Positions 16,479-26,112 of a DNA stretch of 64,000 nt are shown one piece after another (within the stretch, counting starts at the first letter, position 1; every line of letters begins with the position of its first letter). A model generated the notes under the pieces. It was not told the origin of the DNA and did no database searches. It saw only the letters and a program-made list of their open reading frames with translations. The position numbers were made by a program, and so were the translations under genes. This DNA comes from Palsa-504 sp963818225 (GTDB lineage: Bacteria > Actinomycetota > Actinomycetes > Streptosporangiales > Streptosporangiaceae): NCBI GenBank assembly GCA_963818225.1, contig CAWFRO010000002.1, positions 106,868 to 170,867 of the forward strand. The letters run 5' to 3'.

Positions 16479-18001
16479 CACTCGAACTCCGCTACGCGGT
16501 ACGTTCTGACGTCGGCCTCCTCCGCGAGGGAAACGAGGACTCGGCGTACGCGGGACCGCGCCTGCTCGCAGTGGCCGACGGGATGGGCGGGCACGCGGCA
16601 GGCGAGGTGGCCAGCGCCCTGACCATCGAGTCCATGGCGCAGCTTGACTCCGTCCAGCCCGGCGGCGACATGCTGGCCGAGCTCTCGTCGGCGGTCATCG
16701 CCGCCAACGCCAAGCTGCAGGAGAAGATCCTGGCCAACCCCGCCGTCGAAGGCATGGGCACCACGCTGACCGCCCTGCTGTGGTCCGACGGGCACGCGGC
16801 CATCTGCCACATCGGGGATTCGCGCGGCTACCTGCTACGGGACGGCGAGCTCTACCAGATCACTCACGACCACACGCTGGTGCAGTCGCTGGTCGACGAG
16901 GGCCGGATCAGCGCCGACGACGTAGCCACGCACCCCCAGCGGTCGCTGCTGCTGCGCGCGCTGGACGGCCGGTCGGCCGCGGAGCCCGACCTGTCCGTAC
17001 ACGACAGCCAGGCGGGCGACCGCTACCTGCTGTGCTCGGATGGCCTGTCCGGCGTGGTCAGCGACGAGACGCTGCGGGACACGCTGGCGACCATCGAGGA
17101 TCCCGATGCCGCCACCCGCCAGCTGATCGAGCTCGCGATCCACGGCGGCGGCCCCGACAACATCACCTGCATCGTCGCGGACGTGGTGGACACCGCCACC
17201 ACCCGGCTGCCGGTGACGACCGCTCCGGTGCTGGCCGGGGCCGCAGCGAGCATGACCGACCCCGGGCCGGCCGACGGCACCGGGCCGCTGCGCGGCTTGA
17301 AAGACACCTTTGAGGATCACGGGCGGACCGCACCGCAGCCGGCGGCCGACGACCTGGACCCGCTGATGACTTCCGCCGTCATGCCGCTGACGGTGAGCGA
17401 GAACGGCGCCGACCCCGGGACGCGGCGGGACAGGCGCAGCCACCGGGCGCAGCCCAGGCGATCCAGGGGTTCGCGCCGCCGCTGGCCGATCGTGACCACC
17501 GCGCTCGTGGTGCTCGTCGCGGTCGTCATCGGCGGCGGCTACGTCTTCTGGCGGGTGAGCCAGGGCCAGTATTACGTCGGCACGAACAGCAACGGCGAGG
17601 TCGTCATCTACCGCGGCATCAGCCAGCGCATCGCCGGCTTCAGCTGGTCCAGCCCCTATCAGCTGACCGGGATCCCGCTGGCCCAGGTCCCGTCGAACTA
17701 CCAGCAGACGGTGAAGACCAACTACAGCACGGGCAGCCTGGACCAGGTCCGCCAGACGGTGGGGAATATCCAGACCGCCGTCGACAACTGCCGGGACGCG
17801 TACGCGGCTCTGGCGAGCTGGCAGACTACGCAGGACGAGTACAGCGCCGCCGTGGCCCAGGCCAAGAAGCTGAAGAAACCGACCGCCGGCATCCCCAAGC
17901 CCGGCCAGCAGCCCGGCCCGCCCCCGGCGATGTGCCCGCTGCCCGGGGTGTTCGGCATCCCGGCCAGTGCCCTGCCATCGGCCGCCCCGGGGTCAGCTTG
18001 A
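16475..18001 (+). CDS. pstP: PP2C-type Ser/Thr phosphatase PstP
   Basis: A 508-residue protein. The catalytic PP2C domain (residues ~1-240) shows the metal-binding motifs: RSDVGLLREGNEDSAYAG, LLAVADGMGGHAAGEVAS, ICHIGDSRGYLL, LLCSDGLSGVV and GGPDNITCIVADV. A charged linker follows, then a membrane helix near residue 345 (PIVTTALVVLVAVVIGGGYV) and an extracellular domain of about 140 residues. It removes phosphates from PknA/PknB and their targets, the only such phosphatase known in mycobacteria. The ATG overlaps the end of fhaB. Extracellular part ends Pro-rich. Confidence 0.95.
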   Translation: MTLELRYAVRSDVGLLREGNEDSAYAGPRLLAVADGMGGHAAGEVASALTIESMAQLDSVQPGGDMLAELSSAVIAANAKLQEKILANPAVEGMGTTLTALLWSDGHAAICHIGDSRGYLLRDGELYQITHDHTLVQSLVDEGRISADDVATHPQRSLLLRALDGRSAAEPDLSVHDSQAGDRYLLCSDGLSGVVSDETLRDTLATIEDPDAATRQLIELAIHGGGPDNITCIVADVVDTATTRLPVTTAPVLAGAAASMTDPGPADGTGPLRGLKDTFEDHGRTAPQPAADDLDPLMTSAVMPLTVSENGADPGTRRDRRSHRAQPRRSRGSRRRWPIVTTALVVLVAVVIGGGYVFWRVSQGQYYVGTNSNGEVVIYRGISQRIAGFSWSSPYQLTGIPLAQVPSNYQQTVKTNYSTGSLDQVRQTVGNIQTAVDNCRDAYAALASWQTTQDEYSAAVAQAKKLKKPTAGIPKPGQQPGPPPAMCPLPGVFGIPASALPSAAPGSA

Positions 18002-18038
18002 CCGGGGCGGCGGACCCGCGGGACGCGGTGAGGTCCCG

Positions 18039-19460
18039 GTGAACAGCATCACGGCCCCGACGCCGGCGGTCGATCCCGACGGCCCGCTGATCCCGGCGGC
18101 ACGGAGCAGGCGGCGAACTGAGCTGATCATGCTCGTCTTCGCCATCGCGCTGGTCGCGTTCGCGTTCGCGAACGTGGGTTACAGCCTGACGGGCAAGCTG
18201 CCCTCATCGATGGCGGAATACCTCGGCGCCTTCGCCATCATCGTGGTCATCGGCCACCTGGCGGTGCGCAGGCTCGCCCCGTGGGCGGATCCGCTGCTGC
18301 TGCCGCTCGCGGCCCTGCTGAACGGGCTGGGCATCGTGATGACCTACCGGCTGGCGGCGCAAGGCAGCCTGCTCTCCGCCCCGCTCAGCCCGTCCGCGAC
18401 CGGTATCCAGATCCTGTATACGGCCATCGGCGTCGGGTGCTTCGTCGCGGTCCTGGCCCTGATCCGCGAGCCGCGGGTGCTGCAGCGCTACACCTATACG
18501 CTGGGCGTCATCGGGCTGGCGCTGCTGGCGCTGCCCGCGCTGCTCCCGTCGTCGATCAGCGAGGTCTACGGGGCCAAGATCCAGATCCGCCTCGGCACGT
18601 TCACCATCCAGCCCGAGGAGTTCGCCAAGCTGGCGCTCGCCGTCTCATTCGCCGGTTACCTGGTCGCCAAGCGGGACGTGCTGGCCCTGGCCGGCCGCCG
18701 GGTGCTCGGCATCGACCTGCCGCGGGCGCGCGACCTGGGTCCGATCGTGGTGATCTGGGCGGCCAGCCTGCTGCTGCTGGTGTTCGAGAGCGACATCGGC
18801 ACCAGTGCGGTGTTCATGGGCCTGTTTGTCGCGATGCTCTACATCGCCACCTCGCGGACCTCCTGGCTGCTGCTCGGCTTCGTCATGTTCGTGGCGGGCG
18901 CGTTCGCGGCCGCCAAGCTCTTTGGGCACGTCGGCGAGCGGTTCGACATCTGGCTGCATCCGTTCACCGGGTCGAATCCCAGCGGCAACGCCTACCAGCT
19001 GGTCCAGGGCCTGTACGGGATGGGGAGCGGCGGGCTGCTCGGCAAGGGCCTCGGCGGCGGCCAGCCGTACATCACGCCCCTGGTCCAAAGCGACCTGGTG
19101 TTCACCGCCTTCGGCGAGGAGCTGGGCCTGGCCGGGCTCATGGCCATCCTGCTGATCTACGGGCTGATCGTGCAGCGCGGGCTGCGGACCGCGATGCTCG
19201 TCAAGGATCCGTTCTCCAAGCTGCTGGCGGGTGGCCTGTCGTTCATGCTCGCCCTGCAGGTCTTCGTGATCGTCGGCGGGGTGACCCGGCTGATCCCGCT
19301 GACCGGTATCACCACCCCGTTCCTGTCGCAGGGCGGATCCTCGCTGGTGGCGAGCTGGATCCTTATTGCGATGCTGGCCCGGATCAGCGACACCGCCCGC
19401 CGCCCGCCGCCGCGGCCGATCCAGGAGGAGGGGCTGACGCAGGTCGTGACGCTCAATTGA
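18039..19460 (+). CDS. rodA: SEDS-family peptidoglycan glycosyltransferase RodA/FtsW
   Basis: A 473-residue membrane protein with about ten to twelve hydrophobic helices. SEDS marks: GIQILYTAIGVGCF, then IQPEEFAKLALAVSFAGYL (family-conserved QPSEF/QPEEF region), ESDIGTSAVFMGLF, the long extracellular loop with PFTGSNPSGNAYQLVQGLYG, GKGLGGGQPYITPLVQSDL and FTAFGEELGL. It polymerises lipid II glycan chains, paired with the transpeptidase encoded next. Start at GTG 18039 (GCGGTGAGGTCCCG upstream) rather than an ATG at 17967 which lies within pstP. Its stop overlaps the pbpA start (TTGA). Confidence 0.94.
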   Translation: MNSITAPTPAVDPDGPLIPAARSRRRTELIMLVFAIALVAFAFANVGYSLTGKLPSSMAEYLGAFAIIVVIGHLAVRRLAPWADPLLLPLAALLNGLGIVMTYRLAAQGSLLSAPLSPSATGIQILYTAIGVGCFVAVLALIREPRVLQRYTYTLGVIGLALLALPALLPSSISEVYGAKIQIRLGTFTIQPEEFAKLALAVSFAGYLVAKRDVLALAGRRVLGIDLPRARDLGPIVVIWAASLLLLVFESDIGTSAVFMGLFVAMLYIATSRTSWLLLGFVMFVAGAFAAAKLFGHVGERFDIWLHPFTGSNPSGNAYQLVQGLYGMGSGGLLGKGLGGGQPYITPLVQSDLVFTAFGEELGLAGLMAILLIYGLIVQRGLRTAMLVKDPFSKLLAGGLSFMLALQVFVIVGGVTRLIPLTGITTPFLSQGGSSLVASWILIAMLARISDTARRPPPRPIQEEGLTQVVTLN

Positions 19461-20938
19461 ACCGCGCGCTACGCCGGATATCGATCGCCGTCCTGGTGAT
19501 GTTCGTGCTGCTGCTGGTCAACATCAACTACCTGCAGGGCTTCCAGCCCGCCAGCCTGGCCACCAAGCCGAACAACGCGCGCGCCTTCGAGGCGCAGTTC
19601 GCCTACCAGCGCGGCAGCATCCTCACCTCCGACGGCGTGACGATCGCCGAGTCCACGCCGAGCAGCGACATCTACAAGTACCAGCGCAAATACCCCTACG
19701 GCCCCGAGTACGCCCCCGTGACCGGCTACAACACCCTGTACAGCCAGAGCGGCATCGAGTACTACGAGAACTCCGTGCTGAACGGCAGCGATTCCTCGCT
19801 GACGGTCCGGAACTTCATCGACCTGCTCACCGGCAAGCCGCGCAAGGGCGCCAACGTCACCGTCACGATCAACTCCAAGGCCCAGAACGCGGCCTGGAAC
19901 GCGCTGCAGGCGGACACGGGCGGCAAGCCCGGCGCGGTGGTCGCGCTGGACCCGCAGACCGGCGCGATCCTGGCTATGGCCTCATACCCGAGCTACGACC
20001 CCAACGTGCTGGCCACCCACAGCGGCAAGCAGCTCAACGCGGCCGACGAGGCGCTGCTCAAGCAGGCCGGCAACCCGCTGCTGAACCGGGCCATCAACTA
20101 CACCTGGCCACCGGGCTCCACGTTCAAGATCGTGACCAGCTCGGCGTACCTCACCAAGAACCCCGCCAGCACCCCGCAGACCAACGTCTACTCGCCCACG
20201 CAGCTGACGCTGCCGCAGACGACCCACGTCCTGACCAATAACGATGGCGAGCTGTGCGGGAACGGCAGCGGCCAGACGAGCCTGCTCACCGCCTTCGCGC
20301 AGTCGTGCGACACGACCTTCGGCAGCATCGGCATGACCCTCGGAGGCCCGGCGCTCAACAACGCGGCCGAGCTGTTCGGCATGAACGACAAGACCCTGAG
20401 GATCCCGATGCCGGTGACGCCGAGCAACTACGTGATCCCGCCGAGCAAGGCGCTGACCGCGTTCTCGGCCATCGGGCAGTACAGCGACACCGTGACCCCG
20501 CTGCAGGAGGCCATGTTCGCGGCGGGCATCGCCGACGGCGGCAAGCTGATGACGCCGTACCTGGTCAAGCAGGTCACCGCCAGCGACCTCAGCACGGTGG
20601 ACACGACCAACCCGAAGCAGCTGAGTCAGGCGGTCCCGCCCTCCGTAGCTTCTGACCTGGGGCAGATGATGCTCGCCGTGGTCCAGGACCCCGACGGTAC
20701 GGCGAATGCCTTCAACACCGCGGCGGTCGGCTTCACGATGGCCGGCAAGACGGGTACCGCGCAGAACGGCGTGAACAACACCGGGCTCAACGACGCCGTC
20801 TTCACCTCTTATGCGCCGTACGACAACCCGCAGATCGCCGTCGGCGTCATTATTCAGGGTGGCGGCTACGGGGCGACCGCAGCTGCTCCCATCGCTGTCC
20901 AGGTCATTAAGGCCTACCTGGCCACCCTGGGGAAATAA
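19457..20938 (+). CDS. pbpA: Class B penicillin-binding protein PbpA
   Basis: A 493-residue transpeptidase anchored by one N-terminal helix (ISIAVLVMFVLLLVNINYLQ). The PBP dimerisation part precedes the catalytic domain: SxxK as PPGSTFKIVTS, the second motif as AFAQSCDTTFG, and KTG as MAGKTGTAQNG. In most class B enzymes the second motif is SxN; here the third residue is Asp (SCD). It cross-links glycan strands made by RodA. TTG start overlapping the rodA stop implies translational coupling; no close Shine-Dalgarno is seen. Five bases separate its stop from the pknA start. Confidence 0.94.
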   Translation: MNRALRRISIAVLVMFVLLLVNINYLQGFQPASLATKPNNARAFEAQFAYQRGSILTSDGVTIAESTPSSDIYKYQRKYPYGPEYAPVTGYNTLYSQSGIEYYENSVLNGSDSSLTVRNFIDLLTGKPRKGANVTVTINSKAQNAAWNALQADTGGKPGAVVALDPQTGAILAMASYPSYDPNVLATHSGKQLNAADEALLKQAGNPLLNRAINYTWPPGSTFKIVTSSAYLTKNPASTPQTNVYSPTQLTLPQTTHVLTNNDGELCGNGSGQTSLLTAFAQSCDTTFGSIGMTLGGPALNNAAELFGMNDKTLRIPMPVTPSNYVIPPSKALTAFSAIGQYSDTVTPLQEAMFAAGIADGGKLMTPYLVKQVTASDLSTVDTTNPKQLSQAVPPSVASDLGQMMLAVVQDPDGTANAFNTAAVGFTMAGKTGTAQNGVNNTGLNDAVFTSYAPYDNPQIAVGVIIQGGGYGATAAAPIAVQVIKAYLATLGK

Positions 20939-20942
20939 TAAG

Positions 20943-22318
20943 GTGACCGATTACCTGCTGGCGGGCCGCTACCGGTTGACCGACCGGATAGCGGCCGGCG
21001 GCATGGGAGAGGTGTGGCGCGGCGAGGACTCGCTCCTCAACCGGGCCGTCGCGGTGAAACTGCTGCCCGTCGGGCGGGCGGGTGACGATGCGTTCCTGGC
21101 CCGGTTCCGGGCCGAGGCCCGGTATACGGCCAGCCTGTCCCATCCGGGCATCGCCCGGGTCTACGACTACGGCGAGTCGGCCGAGTTTGGCGGCGCGTAC
21201 CTGATCATGGAGCTGGTCAAGGGCGAGCCGCTGGCCGCCATCCTGGTCCGGGCGGGCCGCCTGTCTCCGGACGCCACCTTGGACATCATCAGCCAGGCGG
21301 CGCGCGCGCTCGACGCCGCGCACCAGGCCGGCATCGTGCACCGCGACATCAAGCCGGGCAACCTGCTCGTCGCGGCCGGCGGCACCACGAAGATCACTGA
21401 CTTCGGGATCGCCACCGCGGCCCTCGCCGCGCAGGCCGCGCACCTGACCGAGACCGGCATGGTCATGGGCACGGCGATGTACGTCTCGCCGGAGCAGGCC
21501 ACCGGCGCGCCGGTGGACGCCTCCTCCGACATCTACTCGCTCGGCGTGGTCGCGTACGAATGCCTGGCCGGGCACGTACCGTTCACCGCTCGTGAGCCGC
21601 TGGCCATCGCCTTCGCGCACAAGCACGCGCCGGTGCCGGCGCTGCCGCCCGACGTGCCCCCGCCGGTCGCCGACCTGGTCTACGACATGCTGGCCAAGAC
21701 CCCCGCTGAGCGCCCGGCGAACGCCCGGGCGGTAGCCGACCGCGCGGACATGCTGCGGGAGGCCCTGGCCCTGGGCGACGTCGCCCAGGGCAGCGAGCTC
21801 GCCGGGGCTGACTTCGCCGGAGTCACCAGAGCCGACCTGCCGGCCGGGCCCGCGGGCCCCCTGCTCGGGGACGACTACAGCCTGGCCGGCCGGGCCCGGG
21901 CCCGCGCCCGCCCGGCCGCCGCCGATGGGCGACGGCCGGCCTGACCGCGGTGCTGTGCGCCCTCGCGGCCGTGGCCGGCCTGTATCTCAGCGGTCATCTG
22001 CACGGCCAGACCAGCGGAGACCCCGGCAATAACACGGTGCAGCACATCAGCTCGCCGGCCGGGACTCCATCGCCGCGCAGCAGTCATCACGCCACGGCCA
22101 GCCCAACTCCTAGTACGGTGGAACAGCCATCAACGGTGGCCGGCACCACAGCTAGCCCTAAACCCACGAAGACATCCAGGCCCACATCTTCACCCAAGAC
22201 ATCACCATCGTCGACGAGCCCCACCTCTTCGGCGAGCAGCTCGGCATCGGCAAGTGCCTCTTCATCGTCTTCGGCGTCGGCGTCGTCGAGTTCGTCGTCG
22301 TCGCCGTCGGCGCCTTAG
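20943..22318 (+). CDS. pknA: Ser/Thr protein kinase PknA (one frame break before the membrane helix)
   Basis: The kinase domain (residues ~5-270) has the Gly-loop AAGGMGEVWRGED, catalytic HRDIKPGNLLVAAGG, DFGIATAALA and the PEQATGAPVD loop. The frame is lost in a run of G and C near 21905. In frame 2 the text continues as WATAGLTAVLCALAAVAGLY, the expected single membrane helix, and then an outside tail of Ser, Thr and Pro ending in nearly pure Ser/Ala. Joined length about 458 residues, near the usual size of PknA. It phosphorylates division and wall proteins. The break is likely a sequence error, because the membrane segment is perfectly kept. GTG start at 20943. Confidence 0.92.
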
Positions 22319-22358
22319 ATACTGGCGATACGCAGGGTGGTTTGGCAGAGTGCGAGAC

Positions 22359-24137
22359 ATGACACAGCCCCGTCTACTCGGCGGCCGCTACGAGCTCGAC
22401 GGCGTCGTCGGGCGCGGCGGCATGGCGGAGGTGTACCGCGCACGCGACATCCGGCTGGACCGGATCGTCGCGATCAAGACACTGCGCGCTGACCTGGCCA
22501 GGGATCAGATATTCCAGGCCAGGTTCCGCCGTGAGGCCCAGTCGGCCGCCTCGCTGAACCACCCGAACATCGTGGCCGTCTACGACACCGGCGAGGACAT
22601 GGCGACCGGTACTCCCATCCCGTACATCGTGATGGAGTTCGTGGACGGCCGCACGGTGCGTGACCTGCTGCAGGACGGTCACCGGCTGCTGCCGGAGCGG
22701 TCCCTGGAGATCATCGACGGCGTGCTGCGGGCCCTGGACTACAGCCACACCGCCGGCATCGTGCACCGGGACATCAAGCCGGGCAACGTGATGGTGACCC
22801 GTAACGGCGACATCAAGGTCATGGACTTCGGCATTGCCCGCGCGATGAGCGATGCCCAGGCCACCATGACCCAGACGGCCCAGGTGATCGGCACCGCCCA
22901 GTACCTGTCGCCGGAGCAGGCGCGGGGCGAGCGGGTCGATTCCCGCAGCGACCTGTACTCGACCGGCTGCCTGCTGTACGAGCTGCTCACCGGCCGGCCC
23001 CCGTTCACCGGCGATTCCCCGGTGGCGATCGCCTACCAGCATGTCCGGGAGAACCCCGTCCCGCCCTCCCAGGTCGATCCGGACGTCCCGCCGTGGGCCG
23101 ATGCGATCGTGCTGAAGGCGATGGCCAAGTCTCCCGCGGACCGGTACCAGACCGCCGCCGACATGCGCGCCGACCTGCAGCGTGCCGCCTCCGGCTTGCC
23201 GGTGGCGGCCGCCCCGCCGACCAGGGCGGACATGTACCAGGGCACGCGGATGATGAGCACCGACCCGATGACGGGCCGGACGTCGGCCATCCCGGCGGCG
23301 GCTGACTACGACGGCGGCTACGACCAGGGCCGTCCCGGCGGCGGGCACCGGTGGATTCCGTGGGTGCTGGGGCTGGTGCTGGTCCTCGGGGTCGTCGTCG
23401 GCGTGGCCTACTACCTGCTCGCCGGGACCAAAACCGCCTCGGTACCGCTGGTGAACGGTGTGCCCGTCGCCACGGCGCAGAAAGACATCGCCGCCGCGAA
23501 GCTGCGCTCGGCCGTGGTCGACGAGTCGAGCAGCAACGTGGCCAAGGGCCTCGTGATCAGCTCCAATCCGCCTCAGGGCAACAATGTCGCCGCGAACACC
23601 CTGGTGACGCTGTATGTCTCCACCGGGGCGGCGCCGGTCGCGGTGCCCAGCGTGGTGGGCCAGCAGGAGAGCACGGCGGCGGCCGCGCTGCAGGCCAAGG
23701 GGTTCAATGTCTCGGTCAAGTCCGACCCGACGTCCACTCAGCCCGCGGGCACGGTGGTCAGCCAGAGTCCGAGCGGAGGCACCGCCCCACCGGGTTCCAC
23801 GGTGACGATCACCGTTTCCGGCGGCGCCGTGCCGGTGCCCTCGGTGATCGGCGATTCGCAGCAGACCGCCAGCCAGATCCTGACCACGGCGGGCTTCGCC
23901 GTCAGTGCCCAGCCGGGCAGCGGCCCGGCCCAGTACGCCAACGGCACCGTGTTCTCGCAGCAGCCGGCCGCGACGAGCACGGCGGCCAAGGGATCGACGG
24001 TGACCATCTTCGTCCAGAACGGAGCATCGCCGCCGCCGTCTCCGACTCCCACACCCAGCACCAGCCCGCCCGCGTCCCCGACCGCGACTGCGACTCCGAC
24101 CCCGGGCGATAGCGGCGGGCTCGGCCCCCAGTTGTGA
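22359..24137 (+). CDS. pknB: Ser/Thr protein kinase PknB with PASTA repeats
   Basis: A 592-residue kinase: ATP loop VVGRGGMAEVYRARD, catalytic HRDIKPGNVMVTRNG, DFGIARAMSDAQATMTQTAQ with the activation-loop threonines, then IGTAQYLSPEQARGE. A membrane helix is near residue 340 (IPWVLGLVLVLGVVVGVAYY). The extracellular part holds about three PASTA units (for example VPSVVGQQESTAAAALQAKG and VPSVIGDSQQTASQILTTAG), then a Pro/Thr tail. Mycobacterial PknB has four; here three good ones and a more divergent first one (TKTASVPLVNGVPVATAQKD). PASTA domains bind muropeptides and lipid II. Confidence 0.95.
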   Translation: MTQPRLLGGRYELDGVVGRGGMAEVYRARDIRLDRIVAIKTLRADLARDQIFQARFRREAQSAASLNHPNIVAVYDTGEDMATGTPIPYIVMEFVDGRTVRDLLQDGHRLLPERSLEIIDGVLRALDYSHTAGIVHRDIKPGNVMVTRNGDIKVMDFGIARAMSDAQATMTQTAQVIGTAQYLSPEQARGERVDSRSDLYSTGCLLYELLTGRPPFTGDSPVAIAYQHVRENPVPPSQVDPDVPPWADAIVLKAMAKSPADRYQTAADMRADLQRAASGLPVAAAPPTRADMYQGTRMMSTDPMTGRTSAIPAAADYDGGYDQGRPGGGHRWIPWVLGLVLVLGVVVGVAYYLLAGTKTASVPLVNGVPVATAQKDIAAAKLRSAVVDESSSNVAKGLVISSNPPQGNNVAANTLVTLYVSTGAAPVAVPSVVGQQESTAAAALQAKGFNVSVKSDPTSTQPAGTVVSQSPSGGTAPPGSTVTITVSGGAVPVPSVIGDSQQTASQILTTAGFAVSAQPGSGPAQYANGTVFSQQPAATSTAAKGSTVTIFVQNGASPPPSPTPTPSTSPPASPTATATPTPGDSGGLGPQL

Positions 24138-24224
24138 CCCGAGCGGCTACGCTTGGGTTCCGCATTGCCGTGCTAGCCCGGGACATCCCAGAACTCCGCA
24201 CGGTCTGGTAAGCAGGAGGCCGCC

Positions 24225-24476
24225 GTGCCCAAGTCACGCGTCCGCAAGCGGACCGTCTACACGCCCCCGCCGCGGAAGTCGGCGCGGCGCAAGGTCAGCC
24301 CGCCGTGGATGGGCCCGGCCATCGTGGCCTGCCTGGTCATCGGCCTGGCCTGGATCGCGGTGTACTACGTGACGCAGGGATCGTTCCCTGGCATGTCGGC
24401 CCTCGGCTCGTGGAACCTGGTGGCAGGCTTCGTGTTGATCGTCGCCGGCGTCACCCTGGCCACACGGTGGCGCTGA
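24225..24476 (+). CDS. crgA: Cell division protein CrgA
   Basis: An 83-residue protein with two membrane helices (PAIVACLVIGLAWIAVYYVT and GSWNLVAGFVLIVAGVTLAT) joined by a short loop, a basic N-terminus and the usual ending TRWR. This is the actinobacterial CrgA, which interacts with FtsZ, FtsQ and PBPs and coordinates sporulation septation in Streptomyces. GTG start after AGCAGGAGGCCGCC. It follows pknB by 87 bases, the conserved order. Confidence 0.94.
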   Translation: MPKSRVRKRTVYTPPPRKSARRKVSPPWMGPAIVACLVIGLAWIAVYYVTQGSFPGMSALGSWNLVAGFVLIVAGVTLATRWR

Positions 24477-24501
24477 GGACGGGTGGCGCTGAGGACGGCC
24501 G

Positions 24502-25425
24502 CTAAGCGCCGGTGAGCTGGCCGTTCCTGATCACGACCGCGACCGCGAGCACGGCCACCACCGCGGCGGTAGCAAGCACCTGCAGGGCGACGCGGTTCTT
24601 GCGCGGAGCATACGTGTAGGCCGCGGTGAGGAGCGCACCGGTGAGCAGCCCGCCGATGTGGTCCTGCCACGCGATGGTGTTGTGCCAGAAGAAGCTGAGG
24701 GCCAGGTTGATGGCGATCAGCATGGCGATCCCGCGGGTGTCGAGGCGGAGCCGTCTGGCCACGACGAACCACGCGCCGAACAAGCCGAAGATCGCGCCTG
24801 AGGCACCGACCGCGGGGGCGTTCTGCGGCGCGAGGAAGTAGTACATCACTCCGCCGCCGACCGCGCTGAGCAGATACACGGCCAGGAAGCGCAGCCGCCC
24901 GAGCAGGCCTTCCAGGGAAGGGCCCACGAAGATCAGCGCCCACATGTTGAACAGGATGTCCACGAACCCCAGGCCGCTCAGGCCGGTCGCCGGGGCCAGG
25001 AACGCCGAGGTGATCAGCCGGTACCACTCGCCCGCGGCGACGCCGTGCAGCGGGCCGCCGTACCCGTATGAGGCGTACCCGAGCATCTCCAGGCTGGTGA
25101 CGATGCTCGGGCGTACCCAGGTGAGCAGGAAGATCGCGACGTTGATGGCGACCAGCGTCCAGGTGACGACGGCGCCCGCGGCAGACCGCCCCCCCAGCGC
25201 GGGCCTGGCCTGCCGCGCGCCCGGCGCGACCTGGCCGGCGCACTCCACGCACTGCTGGCCGACTGACGCCGAGCGCATGCAGTCCGGGCAGGCGTAGCGG
25301 CCGCACCGCACGCACGAGACATACGTCTCCCGGCCAGGGTGCCGGTAACAGGTGGTGATTTCCCCTTCGCCCTGGCCAGCGCGATCCGCGGGGTTGGGCG
25401 GAACCGGGTCGCCGGGCGTGCTCAC
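24502..25425 (-). CDS. Rhomboid-family intramembrane serine protease
   Basis: A 307-residue protein with an N-terminal B-box-like zinc finger (residues ~24-65, CYRHPGRETYVSCVRCGRYA then CPDC and CVEC), followed by six to seven membrane segments. Catalytic serine in AVGASGAIFGLFGAW, catalytic histidine in TIAWQDHIGGLLTGALLT. The zinc finger plus rhomboid layout is common in actinomycetes and sits beside crgA in many of them. It cleaves membrane helices; the substrate is unknown. Downstream cyclophilin is on the same strand with 13 bases between. Confidence 0.93.
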   Translation of the reverse strand: MSTPGDPVPPNPADRAGQGEGEITTCYRHPGRETYVSCVRCGRYACPDCMRSASVGQQCVECAGQVAPGARQARPALGGRSAAGAVVTWTLVAINVAIFLLTWVRPSIVTSLEMLGYASYGYGGPLHGVAAGEWYRLITSAFLAPATGLSGLGFVDILFNMWALIFVGPSLEGLLGRLRFLAVYLLSAVGGGVMYYFLAPQNAPAVGASGAIFGLFGAWFVVARRLRLDTRGIAMLIAINLALSFFWHNTIAWQDHIGGLLTGALLTAAYTYAPRKNRVALQVLATAAVVAVLAVAVVIRNGQLTGA

Positions 25426-25438
25426 GGCTTCGGTCCGA

Positions 25439-25963
25439 TCAGCTTTCGGTCCGCTCCACGGTGACCGACTCGACGGTCACGTCCTCGGCGGGCCGGTCCT
25501 GGCTGGCGGTCTTCAGCCGGCTGATCCGGTCGACCACGTCCGCACCCTCGATGACCTCGCCGAAGATGGTGTGTTTGCCGTCGAGCCAGGGCGTGGGAGC
25601 GACGGTGATGAAGAACTGGGAGCCGTTGGTGCCGGGACCGGCGTTCGCCATCGCCAGCAGGTGAGGCCGGTTGAAGCGCAGGTCGGGGTGGATCTCGTCG
25701 GCGAACTTGTAGCCGGGGCCGCCGCGGCCGCTGCCGAGCGGATCCCCGCCCTGGATCATGAAGTCGGGAATGACGCGGTGGAAGATGGTCCCGTCGTAGA
25801 GTTTGGTCGTGGTGGGGCGGCCCGTACGCGGGTCGGTCCACTCCCGGCCGCCCTCGGCCAGCTCCACGAAGTTGCGCACGGTCTTCGGTGCGTGGTCAGG
25901 GAAAAGGCGCAGGACAATCCGGCCCTGGTTCGTCTGCAACGTCGCCGTCAGCGTGTCTGCCAT
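25439..25963 (-). CDS. ppiA: Cyclophilin-type peptidyl-prolyl isomerase
   Basis: A 174-residue cytosolic cyclophilin without signal peptide. GRIVLRLFPDHAPKTVRNFV opens the barrel; FHRVIPDFMIQGGDPLGSGR holds the catalytic arginine region; NGSQFFITVAPTPWLDGKHT and FGEVIEGADVVDRI complete it. It speeds proline cis-trans change during folding. ATG at 25963 after CGAGGAGTCGAACGC. It lies directly upstream of the rhomboid gene, as in Streptomyces. Confidence 0.93.
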   Translation of the reverse strand: MADTLTATLQTNQGRIVLRLFPDHAPKTVRNFVELAEGGREWTDPRTGRPTTTKLYDGTIFHRVIPDFMIQGGDPLGSGRGGPGYKFADEIHPDLRFNRPHLLAMANAGPGTNGSQFFITVAPTPWLDGKHTIFGEVIEGADVVDRISRLKTASQDRPAEDVTVESVTVERTES

Positions 25964-26112
25964 GCGTTCGACTCCTCGTGCGGCCAACTCGGTGGCCATC
26001 ATTTCGCGGGCGTAAAACCTCTTTGGTCATCACCGTACCGGTAGCCCGGGATGGTTGAACCCAGCCGGGACGGGAAGCCTCTGATAACGGGAAAACGCTC
26101 GGGAGGTTTATT

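Noticed and set aside
18281..19456. Open frame running into pbpA from inside rodA
   Set aside because: The upstream part is random Arg/Pro/Ala-rich text in the shadow of rodA; the real pbpA protein starts at TTG 19457.
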